Positions 1 to 6,714 of a stretch of 7,546 bases of DNA are shown here, one piece after another. Numbering within the stretch: the stretch's first letter is position 1; every line of letters begins with the position of its first letter. The position numbers were made by a program, and so were the translations under genes. The notes under the pieces were generated by a model. The model was not told where the DNA came from, ran no database searches, and worked only from the letters and a program-made list of their open reading frames with translations. Source of the DNA: Chitinophagaceae bacterium (GTDB lineage Bacteria > Bacteroidota > Bacteroidia > Chitinophagales > Chitinophagaceae); NCBI GenBank assembly GCA_025351145.1, contig JANXWM010000011.1, forward strand, positions 1-7,546, in the 5' to 3' direction.

Positions 1-1247
1 CAAACATTGACAGCCTTGAGATTTATTTTGACAAGGATAAAATTGAAAAGATTTTATTCAACCTGCTTTCAAATGCTTTTAAATACACTCATGATAATGG
101 AACGGTGTGCATCAGCATAATATATAACCCGCCAGTAAATAATGAAAGTGATGGAACGTTTGCAATAGAAGTAAAAGATACAGGCATTGGCATTCCTGCA
201 GAGATGCATAACAAGATTTTCGAACGGTTCTTTCAAACAGATGTCCCTCAAAGTATGGTTAACCAGGGAACGGGTATCGGTCTTGCCATCACAAAAGAGT
301 TTGTAAAACTCCATAGTGGAATCATAACTGTAAAGAGCGAACCCGAACAAGGTACATGTTTTACAGTTTTACTTCCTGCAAAAAAGATTTATGATTTACC
401 AGCCAAAACTGCAATCAATCCAATACAACCCCAAGAGGCTGAACAAATAATACTTGAAGAAAGTCAAAAGAGCGGTAAAAAGAAAACAATAATTGTAGTA
501 GAAGACAATGAAGATATTCGTTTTTATTTAAAAGATAATTTGAAGGGACAGTATAAGGTTGAAGAAGCCACAAACGGAAAAGAAGGCTGGGAAAAAATAA
601 AACTGCTGAACCCTGATCTTGTGGTGAGCGATATTATGATGCCTTTAATGGACGGAGTTGAAATGGCAAAAAAAATTAAAACTGAAACGCTTACTGCGCA
701 TATCCCCGTCATTTTGCTTACAGCTATAGGAAGCGAGGAAAAACAATTGGAGGGTTTAAAGGTGGGCGTGAATGATTATATTACCAAGCCTTTCACGTTT
801 GAAATCCTCGCTTCACGCATCAGGAATTTGCTGGCGCAGCAGGAATTATTGCAAAAGAGGTTTCAAAAGCAAATTGAGGTAAATCCCAGTGAGGTAACCA
901 TAACGCCAGTTGACGAAAAGTTCCTGAAGCAGGCTTTGGAAATTGTTGAAAAATACATAGATAGGCCAGAGTTTTCCGTAGAAGAATTCAGCACTGAAAT
1001 GTACATGAGCCGCGTTAAACTTTACAGAAAGATTCTTTCGCTTACGGGCAAAACGCCTTTGGAGTTTATCCGTTCTGTTCGTTTAAAAAGGGCTGCCCAG
1101 TTACTGGTTAAAAGCGGAATGTCTGTTGCTGAAATTGCCTATGAGGTAGGGTTCAATAACCCCAAACACTTCACAAAATTTTTTAAAGAAGAATTTAACG
1201 CGACTCCCTCTCAATATGCCCAAAATAAAAAAGAAAAAGATATTTAA
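1..1247 (+). CDS. Hybrid two-component system histidine kinase / response regulator with AraC DNA-binding domain (5'-truncated by window)
   Basis: This is the C-terminal part of a one-protein two-component system of the type that controls PULs in Bacteroidota. The open frame enters from the left edge (first full codon at base 3) and gives 414 visible residues up to the TAA at 1245-1247. The GTG at 105 is inside the ATPase domain and is not the start. Domains in order, numbering visible residues: HATPase with N-box KILFNLLSNAFKYT (about 17-30), G1 box DTGIGIP (from 59) and G2 box GTGIGLA (from 89); a receiver with acidic pair E167/D168, phospho-acceptor D210 in VVSDIMMP, T240 and K262 in ITKPF; then an AraC/XylS-type double helix-turn-helix (about 305-410) ending in GFNNPKHFTKFFKEEF. 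All key residues seen are intact. The histidine phosphoacceptor region, membrane segments and periplasmic sensor (probably a two-component-propeller domain) lie upstream of the window, so the ligand cannot be read here. Its likely targets are the downstream genes; this is inferred from position. Confidence 0.95.
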   Translation, partial: NIDSLEIYFDKDKIEKILFNLLSNAFKYTHDNGTVCISIIYNPPVNNESDGTFAIEVKDTGIGIPAEMHNKIFERFFQTDVPQSMVNQGTGIGLAITKEFVKLHSGIITVKSEPEQGTCFTVLLPAKKIYDLPAKTAINPIQPQEAEQIILEESQKSGKKKTIIVVEDNEDIRFYLKDNLKGQYKVEEATNGKEGWEKIKLLNPDLVVSDIMMPLMDGVEMAKKIKTETLTAHIPVILLTAIGSEEKQLEGLKVGVNDYITKPFTFEILASRIRNLLAQQELLQKRFQKQIEVNPSEVTITPVDEKFLKQALEIVEKYIDRPEFSVEEFSTEMYMSRVKLYRKILSLTGKTPLEFIRSVRLKRAAQLLVKSGMSVAEIAYEVGFNNPKHFTKFFKEEFNATPSQYAQNKKEKDI

Positions 1248-1315
1248 AACAAATGCAGGTTAGCATACGAAAAATATGATTTTGATACCGGCTTAAGTAA
1301 CTCCGGTTAAACTTC

Positions 1316-1492
1316 GTTGCGTCGCAATCCTTTCATCGTTCGGATTATATATTGAGCTTTTTACCACAGCAAAGGTTACTACAGTTGCCAAAAAACATAC
1401 GGATGAAGTGCCACAGAAACAAGCTACGCATGCAAGCAACCGCGTGGCACTTGCAGCCCATTGAACCCAAAAGTACAAGAGTGCGACGCAAC
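1316..1492. repeat. Repeat element L with 11-bp terminal inverted repeats
   Basis: The element is bounded by GTTGCGTCGCA (1316-1326) and its exact reverse complement TGCGACGCAAC (1482-1492). Its outer end, 1316-1344, is identical over 29 bp to the reverse complement of 4866-4894; allowing three mismatches the match extends to 1357 (39 of 42). Its inner end, 1473-1492, is identical over 20 bp to the reverse complement of 4649-4668. The interior differs from that of the other copy. There is no transposase and no clear target-site duplication (flanks AACTTC and CGGGAC). It could be a MITE-like or REP-like intergenic repeat; which of these is not decidable from two copies. Confidence 0.75.
1406..1452. 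repeat. Inverted repeat (potential hairpin) inside element L
   Basis: AAGTGCCAC (1406-1414) is the perfect reverse complement of GTGGCACTT (1444-1452), separated by 29 bases that contain the palindrome GCATGC. A 9-bp stem would form in single-stranded DNA or RNA. It lies in the middle of element L and has no equivalent sequence in element R, which has its own different inverted repeat. Confidence 0.5.
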
Positions 1493-1648
1493 CGGGACGC
1501 CATGAAAAACTGTTGCCCGGCTCATAAATATTTTTTTCATTCTTAAACCCAACATGAAGTAATAAATCAGCCGTTGCCGCCCAAAAAACAAAGAAAATCA
1601 GTTTAATGTAACAATCCATAGCCCAATCTGAAACATTTGACCCCCTCG

Positions 1649-1664
1649 TCTCTGCGGGCAGAGA
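1649..1664. repeat. Short hairpin in the leader before the GH31 gene
   Basis: TCTCTGC (1649-1655) and GCAGAGA (1658-1664) are perfect inverted copies with two bases between them, so about six pairs with a four-base loop could form. It ends 41 bases before the ATG at 1706. No T run follows, so it does not look like an intrinsic terminator. It could be a leader structure or an operator-like site; nothing in the sequence decides. Confidence 0.35.
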
Positions 1665-1705
1665 AATAGTTTTACAGCATTGATTCAAGCGACAATTTGC
1701 TGTAT

Positions 1706-4582
1706 ATGAAGAAACGGATGCTACTGCTCAATTTACTATTCGCCACTGTATTATTTAACACTGCATGGGCGGCGCCTCCATCATACATTAAAACAAAAGA
1801 CGGGATTATTGTTTTTACAGATCCGGTTTTTACGGGTACTTCCAATGCCGTTAAGCTTGAAGTTGTGTCAAACAATATAATACGGGTTACAGCCTCTCCT
1901 TCGGCAACTATCGCTGAAAGAAACAGCTTGATAACTGTATATTCCTTTGATCCAAATTTAAAATGGGATATGCAGGAAACCGAAGAAAAAATTATATTAA
2001 AAACAAATAGCCTTATTGCCACGGTAGTTATAAACACAGGTGCTGTTTCTTTTGCAGATATCAACGGCAAACCCATTTTGCAGGAGCGGCAAATGAATGG
2101 CCGCAGTTTTGAACAGGCTGTGTTTGAAGGAGAAAAACTATATCATATTAAACAAACTTTTGAAACAACCCCCAATGATGCCATCTACGGACTTGGTCAG
2201 CACCAGGATGATGTAATGAATTATCGCAATCAACAGGTTACTTTATTTCAGAATAATACAGAAGTAGCCATTCCGTTTTTGGTGTCAAATAAAAATTATG
2301 GCATTCTTTGGGATAATTATTCTATCACCAGAGTTGGTGATACAAGACCATATCAGCCGCTTTCTGCGCTAAAACTTTTTTCGAAGAATAATGAACAAGG
2401 CTGGCTTACGGCATCTTACAGTAACAACTGGAAACAACCGGAAAAAGCAGCTTTTGAAAAAGCAGAATCTGCAATCAATTATGAATTTCTGGGCGATTCA
2501 AAACTCCATCTTCCTGCCGGGTTTGATGCAGCCAAAGGTGCAGTTACTTATGAAGGTGTAATTGAATCAGACTTTAGCGGCGTACATAAATTCAAACTTA
2601 CTTATGGAGGCTATATAAAAGTTTGGGTAGATGGCAAACTGCTGCTAGATAAATGGCGCGTGGCATGGAACCCAACTACCACAGTTTTAAATCTCGATCT
2701 TGAAAAAGACAAAAAATACCCTATCAAAATTCAATGGATTCCAGACGGTGGAGAATCTTATCTCGCATTAAGATGCTTAACCCCTGTTCCTGATACAGAT
2801 AAGAACAGCTATACCTTTTTATCAGAAGCAGGTAAGCAATTAGATTATTATTTTATAAGTGGCAGCAACATGGATGAGGTCATTGGCGGTTACCGTACAA
2901 TTACAGGCAAAGCCGCCATGATACCATCCTGGGCTTTTGGTTTGTGGCAAAGCCGTGAACGTTATAAAACACAGGATGAAATTCTGAATACCGTTGATGA
3001 ATTCCGAAAAAGAAAAATTCCTTTAGACAACATAGTACTTGACTGGAGTTATTGGAAACAGGATGCATGGGGTAGCCAGGATTTTGATACAACACGTTTT
3101 TCCAATGCTGACAGTATGATAAAAGTATTGCATGAAAAATACAATACACATTTTATGATCTCTGTATGGCCTAAATTTTATGAAGGCATAAATACATACA
3201 AAGATTTCAGTAACAAAGGTTGGTTGTACACAAGAAATATTGCAGACCGTCAGCGCGACTGGATCGGGAAAGGTTATGTATCTACTTTTTACGATGCATT
3301 TAATACCGATGCACAAAAAGCATTCTGGAATCTGCTTGACAAAAAATTATTCAGTAAAGGTGTGGATGCAGGGTGGATGGATGCAAGCGAGCCTGATATT
3401 TTATCAAACGTAAGCCCTGAAAAAAGAAAGCTACAAATGACGCCACTTGCATTGGGCACTGCCGCCGAATACCTTAATGCCTATCCGCTGGAAAACGCAA
3501 AAGGTATTTATGAAGGGCAGCGCAGTACTGATCCAAACAAAAGGGTATTCATACTTACGCGTTCTGCCTTTGCAGGTTCTCAACGTTATGCTGCAGCCAC
3601 ATGGAGTGGAGACATTGCTGCACGCTGGGAAGATATGCGTTCACAAATAACAGCAGGAATCAATTTTTCATTAAGCGGTATTCCATACTGGACAATGGAT
3701 ATAGGTGGCTTTGCCGTAGAACATCGTTATGAAAAACCAAATGCCGAAGACTTGGAAGAGTGGAGAGAGCAAATGACACGTTGGTACCAGTTTGGCGCAT
3801 TTTGTCCACTATTCCGGGTGCACGGTCAGTACCCGTACCGCGAAATTTTCAATACAGCAAATGAAACGCACCCTGCATATAAAAGCATGTTGTATTATGA
3901 TAAACTGCGCTACCGGTTGATGCCTTATATCTATTCACTCGCAGGCACCACTTACCAAAAAGACTACACCATTATGCGTGGGCTGGTAATGGATTTTGCA
4001 GCAGACACTGCTGTAAACAACATAGGCGATCAATACATGTTTGGGCCTTCACTGCTCATCAATCCGGTATATAAATACAAAGCTACTTCAAGAGAATTGT
4101 ATTTACCAAACACAAATGGATGGTACGACTTATACTCGGGAAAATATTTTGAAGGCGGCCGCAAACTTAATGCAGATGCGCCTTACGAAAGAATGCCCGT
4201 GATGGTGAAAGAAGGCTCTATTATTCCTGCAGGACCTGCATTGCAATACACAAATGAAAAACCTGCAGATGTAATTACACTATTTGTTTACACAGGAAAA
4301 GATGCAGCCTTCACTTTGTATGAAGATGAAAACACGAATTACAATTACGAGAAAGGAGCGTTTGCAAACATTCCTTTTACATACAACGAAGCAACAAAAA
4401 CATTAACGATAGAAAAACGTGAAGGCTATTTCAATGGCATGCTTGCCAGGAGAACCTTCCGCATTATATGGATAAGCAAAGACAGACCAAAAGAATTTAA
4501 CGCAGATCAAAAAGCAGATGCAACAGAAACGTACATAGGGGAAAAAATTACAGTGAAAGCCCCAACCCCTAAAGGGGAGTAA
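1706..4582 (+). CDS. Secreted GH31 glycoside hydrolase with PA14 insert, probable alpha-xylosidase
   Basis: The predicted 958-residue enzyme would retain configuration while hydrolysing alpha-linked, most likely alpha-xylosyl, ends of xyloglucan oligosaccharides. I take ATG 1706 as the start because it gives a clean signal peptide (MKKRMLLLNLLFATVLFNTAWA, about 22 residues); the in-frame TTG at 1697 is three codons earlier. Order: signal peptide; N-terminal beta-sandwich; PA14 domain inserted at about 255-362 (YEGVIESDFSGVHKFKL, IKVWVDGKLLLDKWR); catalytic barrel from about 405; C-terminal beta domains. The nucleophile is D559 in GWMDASEPD and the acid/base D636 in ATWSGD; SGIPYWTMDIGGF is also a GH31 signature. 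Length, PA14 insertion and motifs such as LDNIVLDWSYW and MISVWPKF fit the Cellvibrio Xyl31A-type alpha-xylosidases as I remember them. Alpha-glucosidase activity is the main alternative. It has no lipobox cysteine near the cleavage site, so it is probably periplasmic. The last residues (KAPTPKGE) come from a palindromic repeat overlapping the stop. Confidence 0.93.
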   Translation: MKKRMLLLNLLFATVLFNTAWAAPPSYIKTKDGIIVFTDPVFTGTSNAVKLEVVSNNIIRVTASPSATIAERNSLITVYSFDPNLKWDMQETEEKIILKTNSLIATVVINTGAVSFADINGKPILQERQMNGRSFEQAVFEGEKLYHIKQTFETTPNDAIYGLGQHQDDVMNYRNQQVTLFQNNTEVAIPFLVSNKNYGILWDNYSITRVGDTRPYQPLSALKLFSKNNEQGWLTASYSNNWKQPEKAAFEKAESAINYEFLGDSKLHLPAGFDAAKGAVTYEGVIESDFSGVHKFKLTYGGYIKVWVDGKLLLDKWRVAWNPTTTVLNLDLEKDKKYPIKIQWIPDGGESYLALRCLTPVPDTDKNSYTFLSEAGKQLDYYFISGSNMDEVIGGYRTITGKAAMIPSWAFGLWQSRERYKTQDEILNTVDEFRKRKIPLDNIVLDWSYWKQDAWGSQDFDTTRFSNADSMIKVLHEKYNTHFMISVWPKFYEGINTYKDFSNKGWLYTRNIADRQRDWIGKGYVSTFYDAFNTDAQKAFWNLLDKKLFSKGVDAGWMDASEPDILSNVSPEKRKLQMTPLALGTAAEYLNAYPLENAKGIYEGQRSTDPNKRVFILTRSAFAGSQRYAAATWSGDIAARWEDMRSQITAGINFSLSGIPYWTMDIGGFAVEHRYEKPNAEDLEEWREQMTRWYQFGAFCPLFRVHGQYPYREIFNTANETHPAYKSMLYYDKLRYRLMPYIYSLAGTTYQKDYTIMRGLVMDFAADTAVNNIGDQYMFGPSLLINPVYKYKATSRELYLPNTNGWYDLYSGKYFEGGRKLNADAPYERMPVMVKEGSIIPAGPALQYTNEKPADVITLFVYTGKDAAFTLYEDENTNYNYEKGAFANIPFTYNEATKTLTIEKREGYFNGMLARRTFRIIWISKDRPKEFNADQKADATETYIGEKITVKAPTPKGE
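4559..4582. repeat. CCCCTAAAGGGG palindromic repeat overlapping the GH31 stop codon
   Basis: CCCC (4566-4569) and GGGG (4574-4577) form a perfect 4-bp stem with the loop TAAA, inside the stretch CCCCAACCCCTAAAGGGGAG (4560-4579), directly followed by the TAA stop at 4580-4582. I recall very similar stretches being common near gene ends in Bacteroidota genomes, but cannot check that here. No T run follows. The element supplies the last codons of the GH31 gene. Confidence 0.6.
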
Positions 4583-4648
4583 GGCAGGAAAGTTTAAGAA
4601 GAGGTTGGTCTTTATGAGCCTTGCAATAGTAACACAGATTGATCTTTA

Positions 4649-4894
4649 GTTGCGTCGCACTCTTGTACGATTAGTTCTTTATTCAGCAATAAAACGCGCA
4701 GCGTACGCAGTAATTACAGTGTTGAGTGAATACCCCAATGATTACTGTAATAATCCTGATAGCATCGGGGCTGTGTTCGCAGTGAGTGAATGCAGGTGAA
4801 GGTGGGCAGCATACTAAAAAAACTGGCAGTAAATGTTGCTCCCTTCGCTTATGCTCAATAAATGTTCCGAACGATGAAAGGATTGCGACGCAAC
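4649..4894. repeat. Repeat element R, inverted relative to element L
   Basis: The ends are GTTGCGTCGCA (4649-4659) and TGCGACGCAAC (4884-4894), perfect 11-bp terminal inverted repeats. The inner end GTTGCGTCGCACTCTTGTAC (4649-4668) is the exact reverse complement of 1473-1492, and the outer end 4866-4894 that of 1316-1344. At 246 bp it is 69 bp longer than L, with a mostly unrelated interior. That interior has its own inverted repeats (ATTACAGT 4713-4720 with ACTGTAAT 4744-4751; CCCC 4733-4736 with GGGG 4767-4770) and a direct repeat GAGTGAAT (4724-4731, 4784-4791). It carries no transposase and shows no clear target duplication. It ends 92 bases before the susC start. Confidence 0.75.
4713..4751. 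repeat. Inverted repeat (potential hairpin) inside element R
   Basis: ATTACAGT (4713-4720) and ACTGTAAT (4744-4751) are perfect inverted copies separated by 23 bases. A competing pairing joins CCCCAATG (4733-4740) to CATCGGGG (4763-4770) with one mismatch. The two stems cannot form together, so the element could fold in alternative ways; whether it is transcribed is unknown. Confidence 0.4.
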
Positions 4895-4986
4895 AGGCGA
4901 GGCCATACAATATGCAGCTTGTATCAAAAAAATACAACCGCTTATATAACAACTTAACATTTTTTATTAACCACTAATTGTTTGCT

Positions 4987-6714
4987 ATGAGATTTGAACG
5001 ACATGCTCGAAAAGCTAAAAACAGACTGCTCTTTTTTCTGTGTTTCCTGTTGTTTGCGATAAACAGCTATGCACAGCAATCTGCTGACAGGAAAATTACC
5101 GGTAGGGTTTATTCCTCACTTGGTGAGCAACCTCTTGCCGATGTTACGATTTTGATTAAGGGAACCGGTAAGCATACATCTACGGATAGTACTGGTCGGT
5201 TTATTATTAATGCCAAAACCGGTGATATACTGGTTATAGGCCGCGTAGGTTACCTGCAAAGAGAAATTGTTGTAGGTAAAAGCAGTATCATTGAATTAAA
5301 GCTTGATGAAAACAGTCTCGACCTTAAAGATGTGGTAGTTATTGGCTATGGCAAAATCAAGCGTAAGGATGTTACCGGTGCCATTTCTTCAGTAAGTGGA
5401 GATGACATTCGCAAAACACAACCAACTACTTTCGACCAGGCCCTGCAGGGAAAAGTTGCTGGAGTTGTGGTTCAACAAATATCCGGGCAACCCGGCGGCG
5501 GCGTATCTATTCAGATACATGGTATATCTTCTATAAGCGGTTCTAATTCGCCCTTATATGTTATAGATGGTGTTATTATTCCTCCAACAAATGACCCGGG
5601 AAATGGATCTAATCCCCTGAATACCATCAACCCTTCTGAAATAGAATCAATTGACGTATTAAAAGATGCTTCTGCCACTGCCATTTATGGCTCGCAGGCC
5701 ACTAATGGCGTTATTGTAATTACTACTAAAAGAGGTGCAGTAGCTCCTCCGCAGATATCCTACGATGGTTATATGGGTTATCAGCAGATACCAAAAAGAC
5801 TTCCAACAGTAAATTTGCAACAGCTTGCATCTTTTCTTAACGATAGATCTGTTGTATGGGGTTTTGATGCCAGGCCGGAGTTTGCCAACCCAAAATATTT
5901 GGGAACAGGTACCGATTGGCAAAGTGAATTATTCCGCAATGCACCAATGCAAAATCATTCGCTTACAATAAGCGGTGGTGATGTTAGAACTCAATATTTA
6001 TTTTCCATAGGATATTTTGACCAGGAGGGTATTGCGCTTGGCTCTGACTTTCAGCGATATTCTTTGCGGGTTAACCTGGACAATAAAACAACAGATTGGT
6101 TAAAAATAGGCACAAGCCTTCAATTTGCAAATGTTGAAGAAAATGTACAATCAGGTGGTGGTTCTTCAGGTGTAATTTCAAATGCATTGGGTTTAACCGC
6201 CGATGTTCCTGTAAAAAATAATGATGGTACCTGGGGTGGTGTTAGTAATACTTCAGGATGGGTTCAGCCGGTGGCAAACCCGGTAGCTATGGCGCTTATT
6301 AATAAAAATATGAATTACAGGTACCAGCTTTTTGGTAATGCGTATGCAGAAGTTAAACTTTCAAAAGATTTATTGTTGAGAAATGAGATATCTGGAAATT
6401 TTGATTTTTCTTCAAATGAATCGTTTAGTCCACAAACGACTTACGGTAAATACACTACCCCCAACCCAACTTCGTCTTCGTATAGCGCCAACCAGGGTTT
6501 TTATTATGTGATGAGAAATTATCTTACCTATAATCATAATTTTGGTAAGAACAGTTTGAATGTATTAGCTGGGCACGAGGCTAATTTGAATAAATCAGCA
6601 GGTGTTTCTTTTCTGCAAGCCGGTCAGATTTTCCTTCTAATAGTGTGCAATCTATTTCCAGCGGTGATCCTTCTACTGCAAGAAATGGTGGTGGTTATGG
6701 TGATGGTTCCTTAG
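4987..6714 (+). CDS. SusC/RagA-family TonB-dependent outer-membrane transporter, N-terminal part (frameshifted)
   Basis: This is the N-terminal portion of a SusC-like transporter that imports oligosaccharides across the outer membrane together with a SusD lipoprotein, powered by TonB. ATG 4987 gives a good signal peptide with cleavage after SYA (residue 29); the in-frame TTG at 4978 is a less likely start. Order: signal peptide; carboxypeptidase-D-like beta-sandwich (about 36-110); TonB-box-like DVVVIGYG (115-122); plug with PLYVIDG and the SusC signature IDVLKDASATAIYGSQATNG (from about 222); then beta-barrel strands. No STN domain is present, so signalling through an anti-sigma factor is unlikely. 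The frame is normal to about F542 (codon 6610-6612), then continues as 34 out-of-family residues to the TAG at 6712-6714. The family continuation is in another frame (next entry), so as read the protein would be a barrel fragment of 575 residues instead of roughly 1000 and would not be expected to function. Confidence 0.9.
   Translation: MRFERHARKAKNRLLFFLCFLLFAINSYAQQSADRKITGRVYSSLGEQPLADVTILIKGTGKHTSTDSTGRFIINAKTGDILVIGRVGYLQREIVVGKSSIIELKLDENSLDLKDVVVIGYGKIKRKDVTGAISSVSGDDIRKTQPTTFDQALQGKVAGVVVQQISGQPGGGVSIQIHGISSISGSNSPLYVIDGVIIPPTNDPGNGSNPLNTINPSEIESIDVLKDASATAIYGSQATNGVIVITTKRGAVAPPQISYDGYMGYQQIPKRLPTVNLQQLASFLNDRSVVWGFDARPEFANPKYLGTGTDWQSELFRNAPMQNHSLTISGGDVRTQYLFSIGYFDQEGIALGSDFQRYSLRVNLDNKTTDWLKIGTSLQFANVEENVQSGGGSSGVISNALGLTADVPVKNNDGTWGGVSNTSGWVQPVANPVAMALINKNMNYRYQLFGNAYAEVKLSKDLLLRNEISGNFDFSSNESFSPQTTYGKYTTPNPTSSSYSANQGFYYVMRNYLTYNHNFGKNSLNVLAGHEANLNKSAGVSFLQAGQIFLLIVCNLFPAVILLLQEMVVVMVMVP

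Larger units (their letters stand above)
1248..1705. other. Intergenic region between regulator and GH31 gene
   Basis: This 458-bp stretch holds no convincing gene. It contains repeat element L (1316-1492), a 5-bp inverted repeat ACCGG/CCGGT (1287-1291 and 1303-1307) without a following T run, and a short hairpin at 1649-1664 just before the GH31 gene. Open frames on both strands are low-complexity translations of the repeat and resemble no family I recognise. The GH31 promoter and any binding site for the upstream regulator should be here, but I could not find a good match to the Bacteroidota -33/-7 pattern (TTTG with TAnnTTTG); the TTTG at 1636-1639 lacks the TA. Confidence 0.7.
4583..4986. 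other. Intergenic region between GH31 and susC-like gene
   Basis: This 404-bp gap contains repeat element R (4649-4894) and an AT-rich stretch (4920-4986) that should hold the susC promoter and leader. The TTTG at 4981-4984 is too close to the start codon to be a -7 element, and TATATAAC (4943-4950) matches the -7 pattern only partly, so I do not call a promoter. Open frames on either strand are translations of the repeat. No intrinsic terminator with a T run is visible after the GH31 gene, so read-through from GH31 into susC is possible. Confidence 0.7.

Noticed and set aside
105..1247. GTG at 105 as the start of a short regulator gene
   Set aside because: The upstream sequence back to base 3 is in frame and encodes the HATPase N-box, so the gene is simply cut by the window edge.
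1287..1307. ACCGG/CCGGT inverted repeat after the regulator stop as a terminator
   Set aside because: The stem is only 5 bp with an 11-base loop and no T run, which is too weak to call.
1352..1546. 64-residue + strand frame in the first gap
   Set aside because: It lies within and just past element L, its composition is random-looking, and no start context is visible.
1293..1688. 131-residue open frame on the - strand across the gap before GH31
   Set aside because: It is largely a translation of element L. The peptide PNDERIATQ also appears in a + strand frame at 4786-4977 only because the DNA repeat is the same. There is no family resemblance and composition is odd (rich in Cys, Trp and Ala).
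1672..2076. 134-residue - strand frame overlapping the GH31 start
   Set aside because: It is antisense to the well-supported signal peptide and N-terminal domain of GH31, so it is a shadow frame.
1316..4894. CRISPR array or diversity-generating retroelement as an explanation for the repeats
   Set aside because: There are only two copies of each end, not regularly spaced, and no reverse transcriptase, cas gene or template/variable repeat pair is present.
4786..4977. 63-residue open frame on the + strand between GH31 and susC
   Set aside because: It reads through element R and its AT-rich flank. It shares only the repeat-derived peptide with the L frame and has no recognisable domain.
6609..6612. 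Phase variation by slippage in the susC T run
   Set aside because: Four Ts is too short a tract for contingency-locus slippage; a sequencing error or a simple mutation is more likely.
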